Shown here: positions 22,451-33,672 of the stretch, one piece after another
Layout of the letters: the number at the start of each line of letters is the position of its first letter
How positions within the stretch are numbered: the first letter of the stretch is position 1
NCBI GenBank assembly: GCA_030141605.1
Contig: JAQGDQ010000195.1
Span: 308,001 to 344,615 of the forward strand
Direction: 5' to 3'
DNA: 36,615 bases
Source: Tubiluchus corallicola
Taxonomy: Eukaryota > Priapulida > Priapulimorpha > Priapulimorphida > Tubiluchidae
The notes under the pieces: generated by a model
Told to the model about the DNA's origin: nothing
Database searches by the model: none
Seen by the model: the letters and a program-made list of their open reading frames with translations, nothing else
Made by a program: the position numbers and the translations under genes

Positions 22451-22560
22451 AAGTCTTTATTAGCCTCTTTTTGCAGACCACATTATACAATTTTTACATA
22501 GACACTAGACAGAGTGAATTGTACAATATTACATTTACGGGTCCTGTAATTAGCTTTTCT
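22451..22560 (-). mobile_element. Retroposon 3' tail (candidate)
   Basis: On the minus strand this ends AGAGGCTAATAAAGACTTATC and continues directly into (ATC)n. The CTAATAAA...CTTA end resembles the tail at about 27880 (ACTAATAAACTTACTT) that also runs into a microsatellite. Its 5' limit is not visible. Confidence 0.35.
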
Positions 22561-23113
22561 AATTTGTACGTATAACATTTCTTACAGTGATATTAAACAA
22601 GAAGTATTGAAGTGCGTGCTAAAATCAAGGTTATTAATGCAGCAAGGTTCCTGTGAAGTAACACAAAAATGCAGATAAATTTATATACCAAATTATTAAA
22701 TTCCGAATTCAACGTTTAAATCCACATGAGTTACAATCAGTAATCTCAAATTTAATCCCTATTTTACTAAAAATTAACTGCAGGATCTTAAAATAAAAGG
22801 GTACTTTACAAAGTAGGTTAGTGCCGATATTAAATTTTTACGTTTAGTCCAAAACAGAAGATTTAAATTCTCATTTCCCAGTTCGTTTAGTAGTACATTT
22901 CGCCTATTTGCATCGACTCGAGGATATCGGTATAAGAGGTACCTGAGGTGTGTACCGAACTGAATCGGTACCAGCACCATTTACAGGGCAATATTGACCG
23001 TGCACTTGTTCTAGTCTCAGAGGATTAAGTTCTGTTTTTTCTTGATAACTTCATAATTTCTTGAACAACTTTCTTGATAATAGCTTTATTTTTTGTGCTG
23101 AAGATCCCGACGT
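22561..23113. other. Intronic, nothing recognised
   Basis: AT-rich unique sequence; a minus-strand frame of 68 codons at 22774-22980 has no recognisable domain. Confidence 0.4.
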
Positions 23114-23487
23114 AAATAAGCCTTTTCATAGTTTTGAGCATGCGCAGTTGCTTTGGGTCAAGGTTAAGTTCGCCACAGCAACGCGTCTTAACTACAACCG
23201 TCACGTGACGTGCGTAAAGCAAAGCCGTCTGCCGCATCAGTTCAGTAACTTCAGTTATTGCTCAATTATGCATCGGCCTGTGCATAGAGTGATTTACTAG
23301 CAGGATCTTGCTTGGGAACAAAAAAATGAACTAGGTAAGGTTCTAGCTAATTGTTAAAACTGTTACTATTACAATAGCATGGGCTGCGAGGCGTTGTCAA
23401 GTGTACACAAAGTGCGTTGTCTTGTACACTTAACCTTTGACCTTTCATGATCATCATCAATCGCTGGAACTGTGAAAAGGCTTATTT
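23114..23487. mobile_element. Inverted-repeat element D
   Basis: Ends AAATAAGCCTTTTCATAGTT and AACTGTGAAAAGGCTTATTT are inverted repeats of 20 bp with one mismatch, 374 bp apart overall. The interior is GC-richer, including GCATGCGCAGTTGC and TCACGTGACGTGCG. The target duplication is unclear, so the superfamily is not assigned. Confidence 0.65.
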
Positions 23488-23772
23488 GACTGTTTTCTTA
23501 CTTGTATTGCTGTCATGTATTGAGTACTTTATACGTCCATTTACTTGTTTTCATTGGCGTTTTAGCCGACATTTTTCCAGTATTTAAATTTTTAAATTTT
23601 AACATGCAAAAGTTTTTCGTCCATCATCTAATAACTACTAAAATTATAAATTTAGAACTTTCAGAGCCAAACGCCAATGTATTCTAATGTCATGCTATGA
23701 AATCTTAACTTTGCAGGGCGCTGGGTTCTAATATTGTTGTAGTTTAATCTTCGGTATATATAGGTATATATA
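23488..23772. other. Intronic spacer
   Basis: Unique AT-rich DNA ending in a TATATAGGTATATATAG stretch. Confidence 0.35.
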
Positions 23773-23954
23773 GGGGCACTGGCACACAATCAACTTTGGT
23801 CGCACAACTAAATCCGGGCAGGAAAAGAGTCGTATGCTTGTTATGATATATTGTTACATAGATATATAGTTATAGCTATAAATATAACTATATATAACTA
23901 CAAAGCACTATTTGTAACCACACTAGCTACAAAGTTGATTGTGTGTCAGCGCCC
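23773..23954. mobile_element. Inverted-repeat element E (182 bp)
   Basis: GGGGCACTGGCACACAATC at the left and GATTGTGTGTCAGCGCCC at the right, each followed inward by AACTTTG or CAAAGTT, form roughly 25-bp inverted termini with few mismatches. The internal 130 bp is rich in TATA motifs. The small size and lack of coding frame fit a MITE. Confidence 0.65.
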
Positions 23955-24433
23955 TTATTGGGCGAGTTCTCTTGTCGCATTGCATGTGAACAAGCTATCA
24001 GAGTTTCATCTTGCAAACTTACATGAACGCTTGCGGTAATTAAGCTTTCATTGTTCGTCTGAGTTAATTCAGACATAATTCATTAACTCAGATATAATAC
24101 TCAGATATAAACTCAGACATAATTCATTAGTCTCTGTATTCCATGACATGTCGACTCCACTTCAAAAGCCTCCGAACTCGGAATTCAGATTTATTATGCA
24201 AAGTCGCTTTGCAGTGCACTTAAGCTTATTAATGATGGTCCATTAACCCTCCAGGAAGTCCAATGGGACGTGAAGAGTTAACAAAATTTGCTTGTCATCC
24301 TGCTGTGTGGTCGACTTACCATTCGACTTTTAATGTTAACTAAGTGGTTTCATTCATGAGTAGCAATCAATTTTATATTCACAGGGAGGTCTTGGCTGCC
24401 TCGAGACTAGCTTTGATATTATTCCCGTTCCCC
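23955..24433. other. Intronic, short dispersed repeats
   Basis: Bases 24058-24130 contain several close copies of ACTCAGA(C/T)ATAA and CATAATTCATTA. Otherwise unique. Confidence 0.4.
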
Positions 24434-25122
24434 AGTTAAACAATGGCTGACCAGCAGCGAGTTTGGTGACATTGCCAGCTGTATAATAGTAGCTTACTCC
24501 GCGTAAGTAGTTCTGACAGTTGGCAAGGTCACAGGAACCTCAGACGTATTGGGGTGTTACACAGTTGAACACAGTTAAACCATGGCTGACCAGCAGCGAG
24601 GTTGGTGACATTGTCAGCTGTATAATAGTAGCTTACTCCGCGTAAGTAGTTCTGACAGTTGACAAGGTCACAGCAAGCTCGGACGTATTGGGGTGTTACA
24701 CAGTTGAACACAGTTAAACAATGGCTGACCAGCAGCGAGTTTGGTGACATTGCCAGGTGTACAATAGTAGCTTACTCCGCGTAAGTAGTTCTGACAGTTG
24801 ACAAGGTCACAGGAACCTCAGACGTATTGGGGTGTTACACAGTTGAACACTGCTAAACAATGGCTGACCAGCAGCGAGTTTGGTGACATTGCCAGCTGTA
24901 TAATAGTAGCTTACTCCGCGTAAGTAGTTCTGACAGTTGACAAGGTCACAGCAACCTCGGACGTGTTGGGGTGTTACACAGTTGAACACAGTTAAACAAT
25001 GGCTGACCAGCAGCGAGTTTGGTGACATTGCCAGCTGTATAGTAGTAGCTTACTCCGCGTAAGTAGTTCTGACAGTTGACAAGGTCACAGCAACCTCAGA
25101 CGTATTGGGGTATTACACAGCT
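24434..25122. repeat. 139-bp satellite-like repeat, five copies
   Basis: The marker TGGCTGACCAGCAGCGAG starts at 24444, 24583, 24722, 24861 and 25000, a constant 139-bp spacing, with only scattered substitutions between units and no length change. The array ends near TATTACACAG at about 25120. A minus-strand frame in each unit contains cysteine-rich text such as DLVNCQNYLRGVSYYYTA, but because 139 is not a multiple of three the frame cannot continue from unit to unit. Confidence 0.95.
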
Positions 25123-25718
25123 TAATGCTCAGAATGCGAAGCAATTAAGTTCACAGCCATAGCACAGTGGCTGTATTACAAGATTACCTTGTAGTAACAT
25201 CAGTATAAGGCATCAAAGATCTTAATTCATCATCATTAATTCAGCGTTTCAGTTCATGCGGTTTCTAGATCGGAGGGAGTAGACCGAACGCGAGTAGCCT
25301 TTTCTGGGGCATCATAACGTAGCAAGCACATGTAGAGAAACGAAGAAACTTCGAAATGGTCACGGCGCGACCAAAATTCTTGGATCAAACCAACTCTGTT
25401 CCAGATGCATTCGTCGTCACTTGGAAGTTATGCTCTTGCAGATTAAGATATCATGCGCATGAACAAAATTAGTTAAACTTAGACACAGAAGACTCGGGGA
25501 ATGACAAGTTAGCTTGCAGGCATGTTTCACTCTCCTGTATAAAACATAAGCAAACAAATAAACACGCAATCAAACACGTAAACACTGCTTGAAATGGAAA
25601 GCACGTCGGAAGTAGATGTGCATTGTTTGAAAAACACTTCCGGTACTGGGCAAAATATTGACCAATTAGTGGAGTGTTTTTGACCACTAGTTGAGCAAAT
25701 GTTCCACCAGTTTCACAG
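25123..25718. other. Intronic, nothing recognised
   Basis: Unique sequence; a GC-richer patch near 25250-25400 has no open frame of note. Confidence 0.4.
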
Positions 25719-25720
25719 TA

Positions 25721-25930
25721 AAGGTACGACTCCGTGTGCGCGTAATGCGTATAGTGCGACCCGTATTGCGTGATGCGTATACAACAGTTTACGTTTAGGC
25801 ACGTGGAAGTGTTTCCAAGTGTACGTAATGCGTAATCCCTAATGCGTGATGCGTGATACGTACTTTCTCGAACGTGACAGCTATCGTCTGAATACGCATT
25901 GCGCATTACGCGCACATGGAGTCGCAGCTT
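25721..25930. mobile_element. Inverted-repeat element F, CpG-rich (210 bp)
   Basis: Left AAGGTACGACTCCGTGTGCG continuing CGTAATGCG, right CGCATTACGCGCACATGG continuing AGTCGCAGCTT: inverted termini of 29 bp with a few mismatches. The interior repeats TAATGCGT and TGATGCGT motifs in both orientations, so much of the element could fold back. It has no credible coding content. Confidence 0.7.
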
Positions 25931-26142
25931 AAAAAATTAAAGTGGCAAAATCGAAGCACATGGTGAGGCAGTAATGAAAATGACGCATGAAATAGTCAAC
26001 TGATTGGCTCGTTTGTTTTATTGGAGAGAACATTCATCAGTTCTTAAAAACTGTCTGTTCAACAATATTGCAATATTTGTTATTCAATGAAATTATGTCT
26101 AAAGTAAACTAAAGGATCAACTCTGACACATCAAATTTTTAA

Positions 26143-26742
26143 AGCAAAACTGGACCCAATCTTAAACTGCAGTCAAAAGAATCTAATATTTAAAATAATG
26201 AAAGGAAACATACTATTTTTTCAAAAATGACTTACGCGAAAGAATTATTACCACACAAACACAATTTCGCGTTCGCGCGGCTAAGTCTTGCCTTTCGACT
26301 TTGTGCTTCGACTTTGATAGTTGCACGGGCACTAGCTCCTGCATTTCGGAAGCGCGTTGTACAAAAATTAGGTGCTGCACCTCTCAGTTCAGATGTGTTA
26401 GTTTGTGAGGAACTATACACATTCGACAGCGACAGCGATAAATTTGAAATTTGAATTTTTATCTTAAAACGTGTCTAGTTTTAGTGCAACACACTGAATG
26501 TCTTACAGTAGCACTGTACTTCAATTTTCGCTTTCACAAACACGTGCAACACGCTCGTGGAATATTTTTGCTATTAAAAATTGTGTTAGTTTGTGATGTC
26601 ATCAATACTTGGACTCGCCCACCGTTAATTAAGTTTTTAATCTATTATGTAATTATCAGAAACGCTTTTGCAGTATTAATCGTGTTAAAATGTATACTTT
26701 TTATCGGACTTGAAAATGCGGTAGTATATTACCTGTCTTCGT
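26143..26742 (+). mobile_element. Family C TTAA-flanked element, copy 2
   Basis: 600-bp element between TTAA at 26139-26142 and 26743-26746, ends AGCAAAACTGGACCC and (inverted) ACGAAGACAGGTAATA. It keeps the two GTGTTAGTTTGTGA repeats (26396-26409 and 26583-26596) and the segment between them. A 75-codon + frame at 26227-26454 ending in the acidic stretch DSDSD may be a transposase remnant, but I do not recognise it. Confidence 0.7.
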
Positions 26743-26746
26743 TTAA

Positions 26747-27730
26747 GCAAGTGAACACTTTATTAAAATGTCCTATTTTTAATCTACCTAGGGCACTAAT
26801 GCTCAACAGAATCAAAGACATATAGGCTTCTAATAGCATTATACTATATATTATATTAACATTGTTGTTCTATCAGAGAGGATAGAACACATTTACTGCA
26901 TCATGGGAATTGTTCAATCTTTCAGCAAGTGCAGGACTTTATTAATTGTACGTATCGTTTACAATCGCGAGAATCTTTTATGACAATGGTTTATTTACTG
27001 ATTTTACTAATTTTTTATTTTAATTGTTAAGCATTTCATACTCTATGTTGTGCAAGCAAACTTAATTTCCGGTGATATGATATTATGTTAATTCTTGTTT
27101 AATTTTTAATTAAATTTTGTTTAATTTAATTGCATGTTAATTAAGCATTGTGGGGAGACTGTATGCATCAGTGAAATGTCTGACTCAAGCCAATAAACTA
27201 TAACAAAGTCAATAATCAGTTATTTATCGAAACAAGTAAACTAAACGCCAAGTTCAGTTATTCCTCATTCACACTGTGACTCGTCCTCTCCTAGAATCCA
27301 CTAGTTTACACTGATAAGACAAAATAACCGTCGCACACCGCTATGCAAAAAACATCTTTTGTATATCTTGCAATATTATGCAATAATCAACGCTAATCCT
27401 CAAGAATTTTGAAATACTTTTGCTTTCAACTCTTTTCGTCATGACTAAGCATACATGTTTATCCACTTTTGCTAGCTACAAGCGAAACATTAATTTTTCT
27501 TTTGGCTCTAGGTCCTCATAATATTAATTTTAAATACGTAAAGGTTAAATTATTATTTAAAGATAGTCACGTGTGTCTCTTCTTTCCCATTATTGAACAT
27601 TATTTTATTATAAACTAACACATTTGAATAATAACTCAATTTTCATTCGTCTTAAATGCAAAATCTGATCATTTTTAATTACCTGGTACATGCGCATTAA
27701 TTAAATAAATATAATAGCAACAATTCTGAG
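26747..27730. other. Intronic AT-rich DNA, possibly retroposon body
   Basis: No coding frame or terminal repeats. Since a retroposon-like tail follows, part of this stretch may be its degraded body, but no 5' boundary is visible. Confidence 0.35.
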
Positions 27731-27888
27731 AGGGTGGCTGACCTCGATAACTTATAGTTCTTTCGCCACCCTTTCACCACTAATCAATAATCACTTTTGC
27801 ACTTTGTAATATTGTTGTATGTTGTACAGATTTATAAATCTCTTAGTTATGTATTTTGCTATTTTAAAAATGGTGATAAACTAATAAA
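27731..27888 (+). mobile_element. Retroposon 3' tail with conserved hairpin, copy 1
   Basis: Begins with stem AGGGTGGC (27731-27738) and GCCACCCT (27765-27772) around a 26-nt loop containing GATAACTTATAGTTCTTTC, then an AT-rich stretch ending GATAAACTAATAAACTTACTT that runs directly into (ACTT)n. The hairpin and loop motif recur at 31088. This arrangement matches 3' ends of LINEs or LINE-dependent SINEs. Confidence 0.55.
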
Positions 27889-28149
<261 letters not shown>

Positions 28150-28762
28150 CTAATAAAAAACTAACATTTCTCGTAACTGTTTGCCTATCAAACTTATAAA
28201 TGAAGTATCTAATCTCTGAGAGGATTTTATATAGGTCATACCTGTCTGTTAGCCAATCAGCGTTTAATTAGTTGCCCATTTGTTTTTATTATAAATCCAT
28301 TCATGATTGTAATGTTTCTTATCAAATAAAAATATTGTTTAAATTAAGACAAAATAACGAGCAAAACGACATTGGCTTTTTAGTCAAAACCTCCCTTTTT
28401 CCTCACATTCAAACCTGTGAACATTTCAGGGTATCTTGGGTTGCATGTGACATTTCAGGGTATCTTGGGTTGCATGTGACAAAAATGAAGACAATTCCTT
28501 AGACAAGAAAATGATCTTTTGCACAAAATAAGGCAGGATCGATGTTGTAAGCTTTATACTAAAATGCCTATAGGTTTTTCAATTCGTTTCTGTTACATTA
28601 CCCACCTACCTACCGCACGCGGCGTTATGATCGATCATTATACATTTCCGTTTGTAAAGGTTTTACAAAACTTCGTAAAACTTCTGCTGCTTCTAAAATT
28701 TCAACCTTCATTAATCTTCTTCTGAAAGAACAATTTCTAGGTGTCGTGACGTTGCTCTTTCA
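28150..28762. other. Intronic, with a short direct duplication
   Basis: The segment CATTTCAGGGTATCTTGGGT plus GCATGTGAC occurs twice in tandem at about 28422-28480 (unit near 30 bp). Nothing else recognised. Confidence 0.45.
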
Positions 28763-29037
28763 CTTGTAAAGAATGGTGCAGCTATGGTGATTGTAAAGAA
28801 TGGTGCAGCACGGTGATTGTAAAGAATGGTGCAGCTCTTGCAGTTGTAAAGAATGGTGCAGCTGTTGCACTTGTAAAGAATGGTGCAGCTGTTGCAGTTG
28901 TGAAGAATGATGCAGCTGTTGCAGTTGTAAAAAATGGTGCAGCTCTTGTGGTTGTAAAGAATGGTGCAGCTACGGTGATTGTAAAGAATGGAGCAGCTGT
29001 TGCAGTTGTAGAGAATGGTGCAGCTCTTGTGGTTGCT
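28763..29037. repeat. 27-bp minisatellite, about 10 copies
   Basis: Units of 27 bp around TTGTAAAGAATGGTGCAGCT, translating in one frame to repeated VKNGAA(V/L)AV. The unit length is a multiple of three, so an open frame persists for 83 codons, but there is no gene context and it lies inside intron 2 of the cyclase gene. Confidence 0.93.
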
Positions 29038-29666
29038 CAGCTGCTATGGTGGCAATTGTAGTGTTCGGCGTCACCTGCACATAAATGTGATGTTGGGCCT
29101 GATGTAATAGCAATTTTTGGGCACTGGGAATAACGACAATGTTGATGATGGTGACAGTAATGACAATGGTGACAAGCAATGTGAGAAATGAAGGACTTAC
29201 TCATTTTTCAACAGTGCTTTTTCAGATGCACCTTAACCACTTAGCTGTCCCTTCTGTTATAATAATTATAACAATGATGATGATGATGACGACGACGACG
29301 ATGATGATGATGAATTGGTTAATGACAACAACAATGCTATCAACTCTGGCAATAGCAATATTACAGTTACCAGTAGTATTTGAAAACGATGAGCTTTTTT
29401 CGTGTAAAATGAATGTACAAGTAAACAGAGGAACAAACTGACAGACGGACAAACAGACAGTCAGTTAGATAGATAAACAGACAAACAACAAACAAACAAA
29501 CAAGATACACAAAATAAGATTGTCTTGTAGCCACTGCCCACTGCACCTCTGCAGAACGTTGGACTTCGTAGCTTAGTAGAAATGTAACTTGTGTTCCTTA
29601 GTAGAATAAAAATTAATTTCTCACAAATTTTGTTCATTCAAAGATTTCCCCTTGTTCTACTTTCAG
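29038..29666. other. End of cyclase intron 2
   Basis: Includes a short GATGAT/GACGAC run at 29275-29313 and ACAAACAA-type repeats at about 29450-29500, then a pyrimidine-rich acceptor region (CCCCTTGTTCTACTTTCAG). Confidence 0.45.
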
Positions 29667-29778
29667 TGAAATTTCGCTTTCCAAGTTCCAACAGTAAAGA
29701 AGCTCAGACGCTTTACTGCAAGGGACAAATGATGTACATGGGCGAATGGAACAGCATCATGTTCTTGGGAACACCTGT
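29667..29778 (+). CDS. Soluble guanylate cyclase beta-like subunit, exon 3
   Basis: 112-bp internal exon between acceptor CTACTTTCAG (ends 29666) and donor GTGAGT (29779-29784). The single T left over from exon 2 plus TG gives Leu, after which the frame reads KFRFPSSNSKEAQT, then LYCKGQMMYMGEWNSIMFLG and TPV. The KGQM.YM...W..IMFLGTPV pattern is a hallmark of the H-NOX-associated domain of soluble guanylate cyclases, and Gyc88E has KGQMVYMENW at this point. The exon leaves in phase 2 (GT of a Val codon). Phases therefore agree with exons 2 and 4. Confidence 0.92.
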
Positions 29779-29873
29779 GTGAGTGAAATTTTCGGAACAG
29801 TGTTCTGTACTCTGCTAGAACTGCTTAGTAGTTTGACCAATATATTCACTGTTACAGTGTGGCACGCACTTAA

Positions 29874-30554
29874 AGCATAAGAAAACCTTCAACTTACACA
29901 AAACTTAAAAAATTCGTCTTGAAATTTTATGACACTTACGTAGTGCCTTTTTGCATGGAGGACTTGCGCCTGCAGTAACGCTGTATAAAACGTGTAAATT
30001 TAAACTCTTGATGACCGTTAGACGCGGCCATTTTAATGGTAGATCGTTTGAAACAAGTTTAGATAACATTGCGTGAAGTTTTAAAAAATAATCAGAGCAT
30101 TCGTAGCACGCATGTTACTAACTAAGTAAAATTTAAAATTACTGTGCCTTGTCAATAAGATTAAAATTACGTTTTTTGTTACTGAGTGGTGCACCCCGGA
30201 GGGTGAGTGAGCGACATTTTACTAATTAGTGAAAACATTTTAAATAATTAATAATTTTCTTTTCTAGTTACGTAAGTCTTTTTAGCAGGAAAGCGAAAAC
30301 TAAGTGATGTAACTTTGCATTGAAGATGTTTGGGACATAGTTTAACATTTCCTTTTCTGTCCCTGATTTACGTTGTGTGTAGGTGACGTCATGTAATGGC
30401 GTGGTCAGAGCAGTGTCAAGGGAGATTTAAAATGAAAACAAACAAAAAATCCTTTCAACGCGAGTACGAATTACGCATAAAATTGCTGTAAAGTAGTATA
30501 ATTTTTCAAGGTGATTTTTCTGAAACCTACTTCAGGTGCCCCTTTTCTTGTTCT
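29874..30554 (-). mobile_element. Family B TTAA-flanked element, copy 3
   Basis: 681-bp copy in reverse orientation, bordered by TTAA at 29870-29873 and 30555-30558. Its ends are AGCATAAGAAAACC and, inverted, AGAACAAGAAAAGGGG. TGACGTCA is at 30384-30391. It lies 92 bp downstream of the exon 3 donor. Confidence 0.8.
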
Positions 30555-30558
30555 TTAA

Positions 30559-31087
30559 GAACTAAAAGTCAACTTCAGTCAGGCTATGTCAAACTCAGGC
30601 TTTAGAGAGGAACTTTATTCTTCCGCGTATCAATAAGATAATTCTCAATTATTGTACTATATTAATTTATTTTTGTTTGTTCATTTGTTTATTTTAAATC
30701 ACTACACATAATATCATATTATAGATATTTACAGCACACGTATAAAAATTATTAATAAAACAGATTTAAAATTACCAATTAAAATGCATACTAAAAATAT
30801 CTTGACCTAATTATTTACATATTAATTAATTAATTAATTAATTAATTAACGTTGATCTGTAGCATGATTTGCATGATATCATAAACAGTTATATTTTCAT
30901 ATTTTTATTTCAACTTGAAATGAAATATTAATATTTAATTCAATATTATAGTAATAATTTCGTTAGTTTTTGGTAATTTTATTTTCGTTTTCTTAGTTAA
31001 AAATTAGAAAATTTTATGTACAGAATGTATTTTATGTTTATGTATTAACATGTAATTACAGCACTGCATAATACTAATTCAATACTT
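30559..31087. other. Intronic AT-rich DNA with (TTAA)n
   Basis: Very AT-rich. Seven or so ATTA/TTAA units lie at 30820-30850. It could be the 3' UTR of the retroposon whose tail follows. Confidence 0.4.
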
Positions 31088-31220
31088 GGGGTGGCTGTTT
31101 TGATAACTAATGTTTTTCGCCACCCCTTCCCATTTGCTTGGGTTTTTTATTTATACCTATTTTTCGTTGTATTGTTATTGGGATAAAAAATAGGTAATTT
31201 GATTTGATTTGATTTGATTA
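31088..31220 (+). mobile_element. Retroposon 3' tail with conserved hairpin, copy 2
   Basis: Stem GGGGTGGC (31088-31095) and GCCACCCC (31119-31126) with loop TGTTTTGATAACTAATGTTTTTC, clearly related to 27731-27772, followed by a T-rich stretch and a short (GATTT)n run at 31200-31219. The different terminal repeat from copy 1 suggests the tail repeat is not templated by a fixed sequence. Confidence 0.5.
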
Positions 31221-32565
31221 GAAAACAGTAACTCAAATACTGCATCAGAGTTTATACAACCGATAATTATAATGTCAGTTTTTATAAACGTATTTACTTT
31301 CCACCATCTTTGTCATACGAAACAAAAGCTCATTAACATACCTTAGGAATTAGCAAGTAGTCTATTACAAATTTGAGGCATCAATGATTAAACATAGATA
31401 CCTATGTTTTAGAAATAACAGTAGATCAAATGCAAAACGTTAAATTAACGTTTACTGAATCGACTTGAAGCTTTAATAAATTCCTGCGTTAAATCAAAAC
31501 CAGTTTTATTGTGGTCAAGATTGTCATTTTTACTTGCAAATGAACGATTTCTTAAGCAATAGCAGTTTTTCGCCATCAAAACTCTTACATTGGACATTAT
31601 TATGTGCATATATATATTTATTGAATCATTAAAGAAAAAAATACAAAAGACAAAGAAAAACAAATTAAAACTATTCTACATCTGAAGAAAGAAACCACGT
31701 ACAAGTTGTATAATGGTTCAAGCACAAAAAACGCGAACAACAGAGCAGCATACATACATATCATAAACTTAATATTACGTGTGCATTACAGTTAGTCAGT
31801 CAGTCGGGCCTGTCTTCAAATGTTTTGTGGACCAATCTAGCATTAATTTTAATAACTTCTACATCTTTTCATGCATTTAAAAAGAGGAACTGCTCATTAG
31901 GCGACATATAATGAAAGTTGGGACAGAAATCAGAAAGAATACAAAAACATTTCTCTCTTATATGAACTGTACAGTAGACATTCAGTAATTACATACAATT
32001 CATCCTCTACATTGTTCAAACAAAATTTTTACATATTCGTTGTTCTACAAGTATTTCCTTCGGTTTATGATATCTACCGATTTAAATTGCTAATTTTTGA
32101 GCACTAATACGAAATCTCGTTAAATTAGTTTTGACCTGTTTTGGAAATGCCAATCAACAATGTAGATACGACGCTCTCGTTACTAATTCGTAATAAGAAA
32201 AAAATTACTAAGAGCAACATTTTATCTCTGATTAGATCTCCTATAGAATATCAATGTGATGCTACGATAAATTCCTCTGCAATAAGATACTTTTTACTTC
32301 CTTTGAACAACAATAAAATTTCTTACATAGTGTATTAGAATAATAAATGACATAGAGCATGATTTAGTATCTCTTCTTTGTAAAGAGAAGTGACGAAGCC
32401 GGACATACAGACGGCAAGGAGGTAAATGAGTTGTTATTATTGAAATGATCAAAACTATTTAATAAAATTTTAAACTTAGATACTGATCTATTTCTTTTGT
32501 TCATACTTATATCGATTCTTATGATAGCAGAAAAGAATTAACTTATTTCTCTTCACCTAGAGGCA
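31221..32565. other. Intronic, nothing recognised
   Basis: Unique AT-rich DNA. Short frames at 31445-31663 (minus) and 32141-32338 (plus) have no recognisable domain. A four-unit CAGT run lies near 31795. Confidence 0.4.
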
Positions 32566-32573
32566 TCTTTTAG

Positions 32574-32995
32574 CAAGGGCGTATCTACACTATAAGATGC
32601 CCTAGGCTGATAGCTCTGTCCCGCTCATCTCTATTGCGAATTTATGATTGTTTATGTAATGAGGAGTTTAAATAATTACTTGTGGTGTATTAGAAACACT
32701 ATATACCTATTTTCTACGTGATCAGTATTAATTACATGTATTTGCATAGCGCATATATTCAAGCAGGCTGTGCAACTGCTTCTTGTGTAATACCTTTCAT
32801 CTGTTCGTACGTGGTGCTTATATTAAAGCTGCCTCGGTAACTACCTGTGGTGTGTTATATAATGCGCCTTTTACATAAATATGAAAGTATACACATTTTC
32901 CGAGGATAATAAGATTTTTTTCTAAAATTTGACGCCCCTCAAACTTTGGCGCCCTAAGCTATAACTTAGTTAGCCTATTGGTTGATACGCCCCTG
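32574..32995 (+). mobile_element. Family A hAT-type MITE, copy 4
   Basis: 422-bp element with ends CAAGGGCGTATCTACAC and GTTGATACGCCCCTG, flanked by a perfect 8-bp duplication TCTTTTAG (32566-32573 and 32996-33003). The interior is closest to copy 2 (shared TGTATTTGCATAGCGC and CAAGCAGG segments). Confidence 0.92.
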
Positions 32996-33003
32996 TCTTT
33001 TAG

Positions 33004-33672
<669 letters not shown>

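Noticed and set aside
26227-26454. 75-codon frame in family C copy 2 as a cellular gene
   Set aside because: It lies wholly inside a TTAA-flanked transposon relic; if coding, it is a transposase remnant.
28813-29061. 83-codon frame with VKNGAA repeats
   Set aside because: It arises from a 27-bp minisatellite inside cyclase intron 2; no splice context, signal peptide or relative is apparent.
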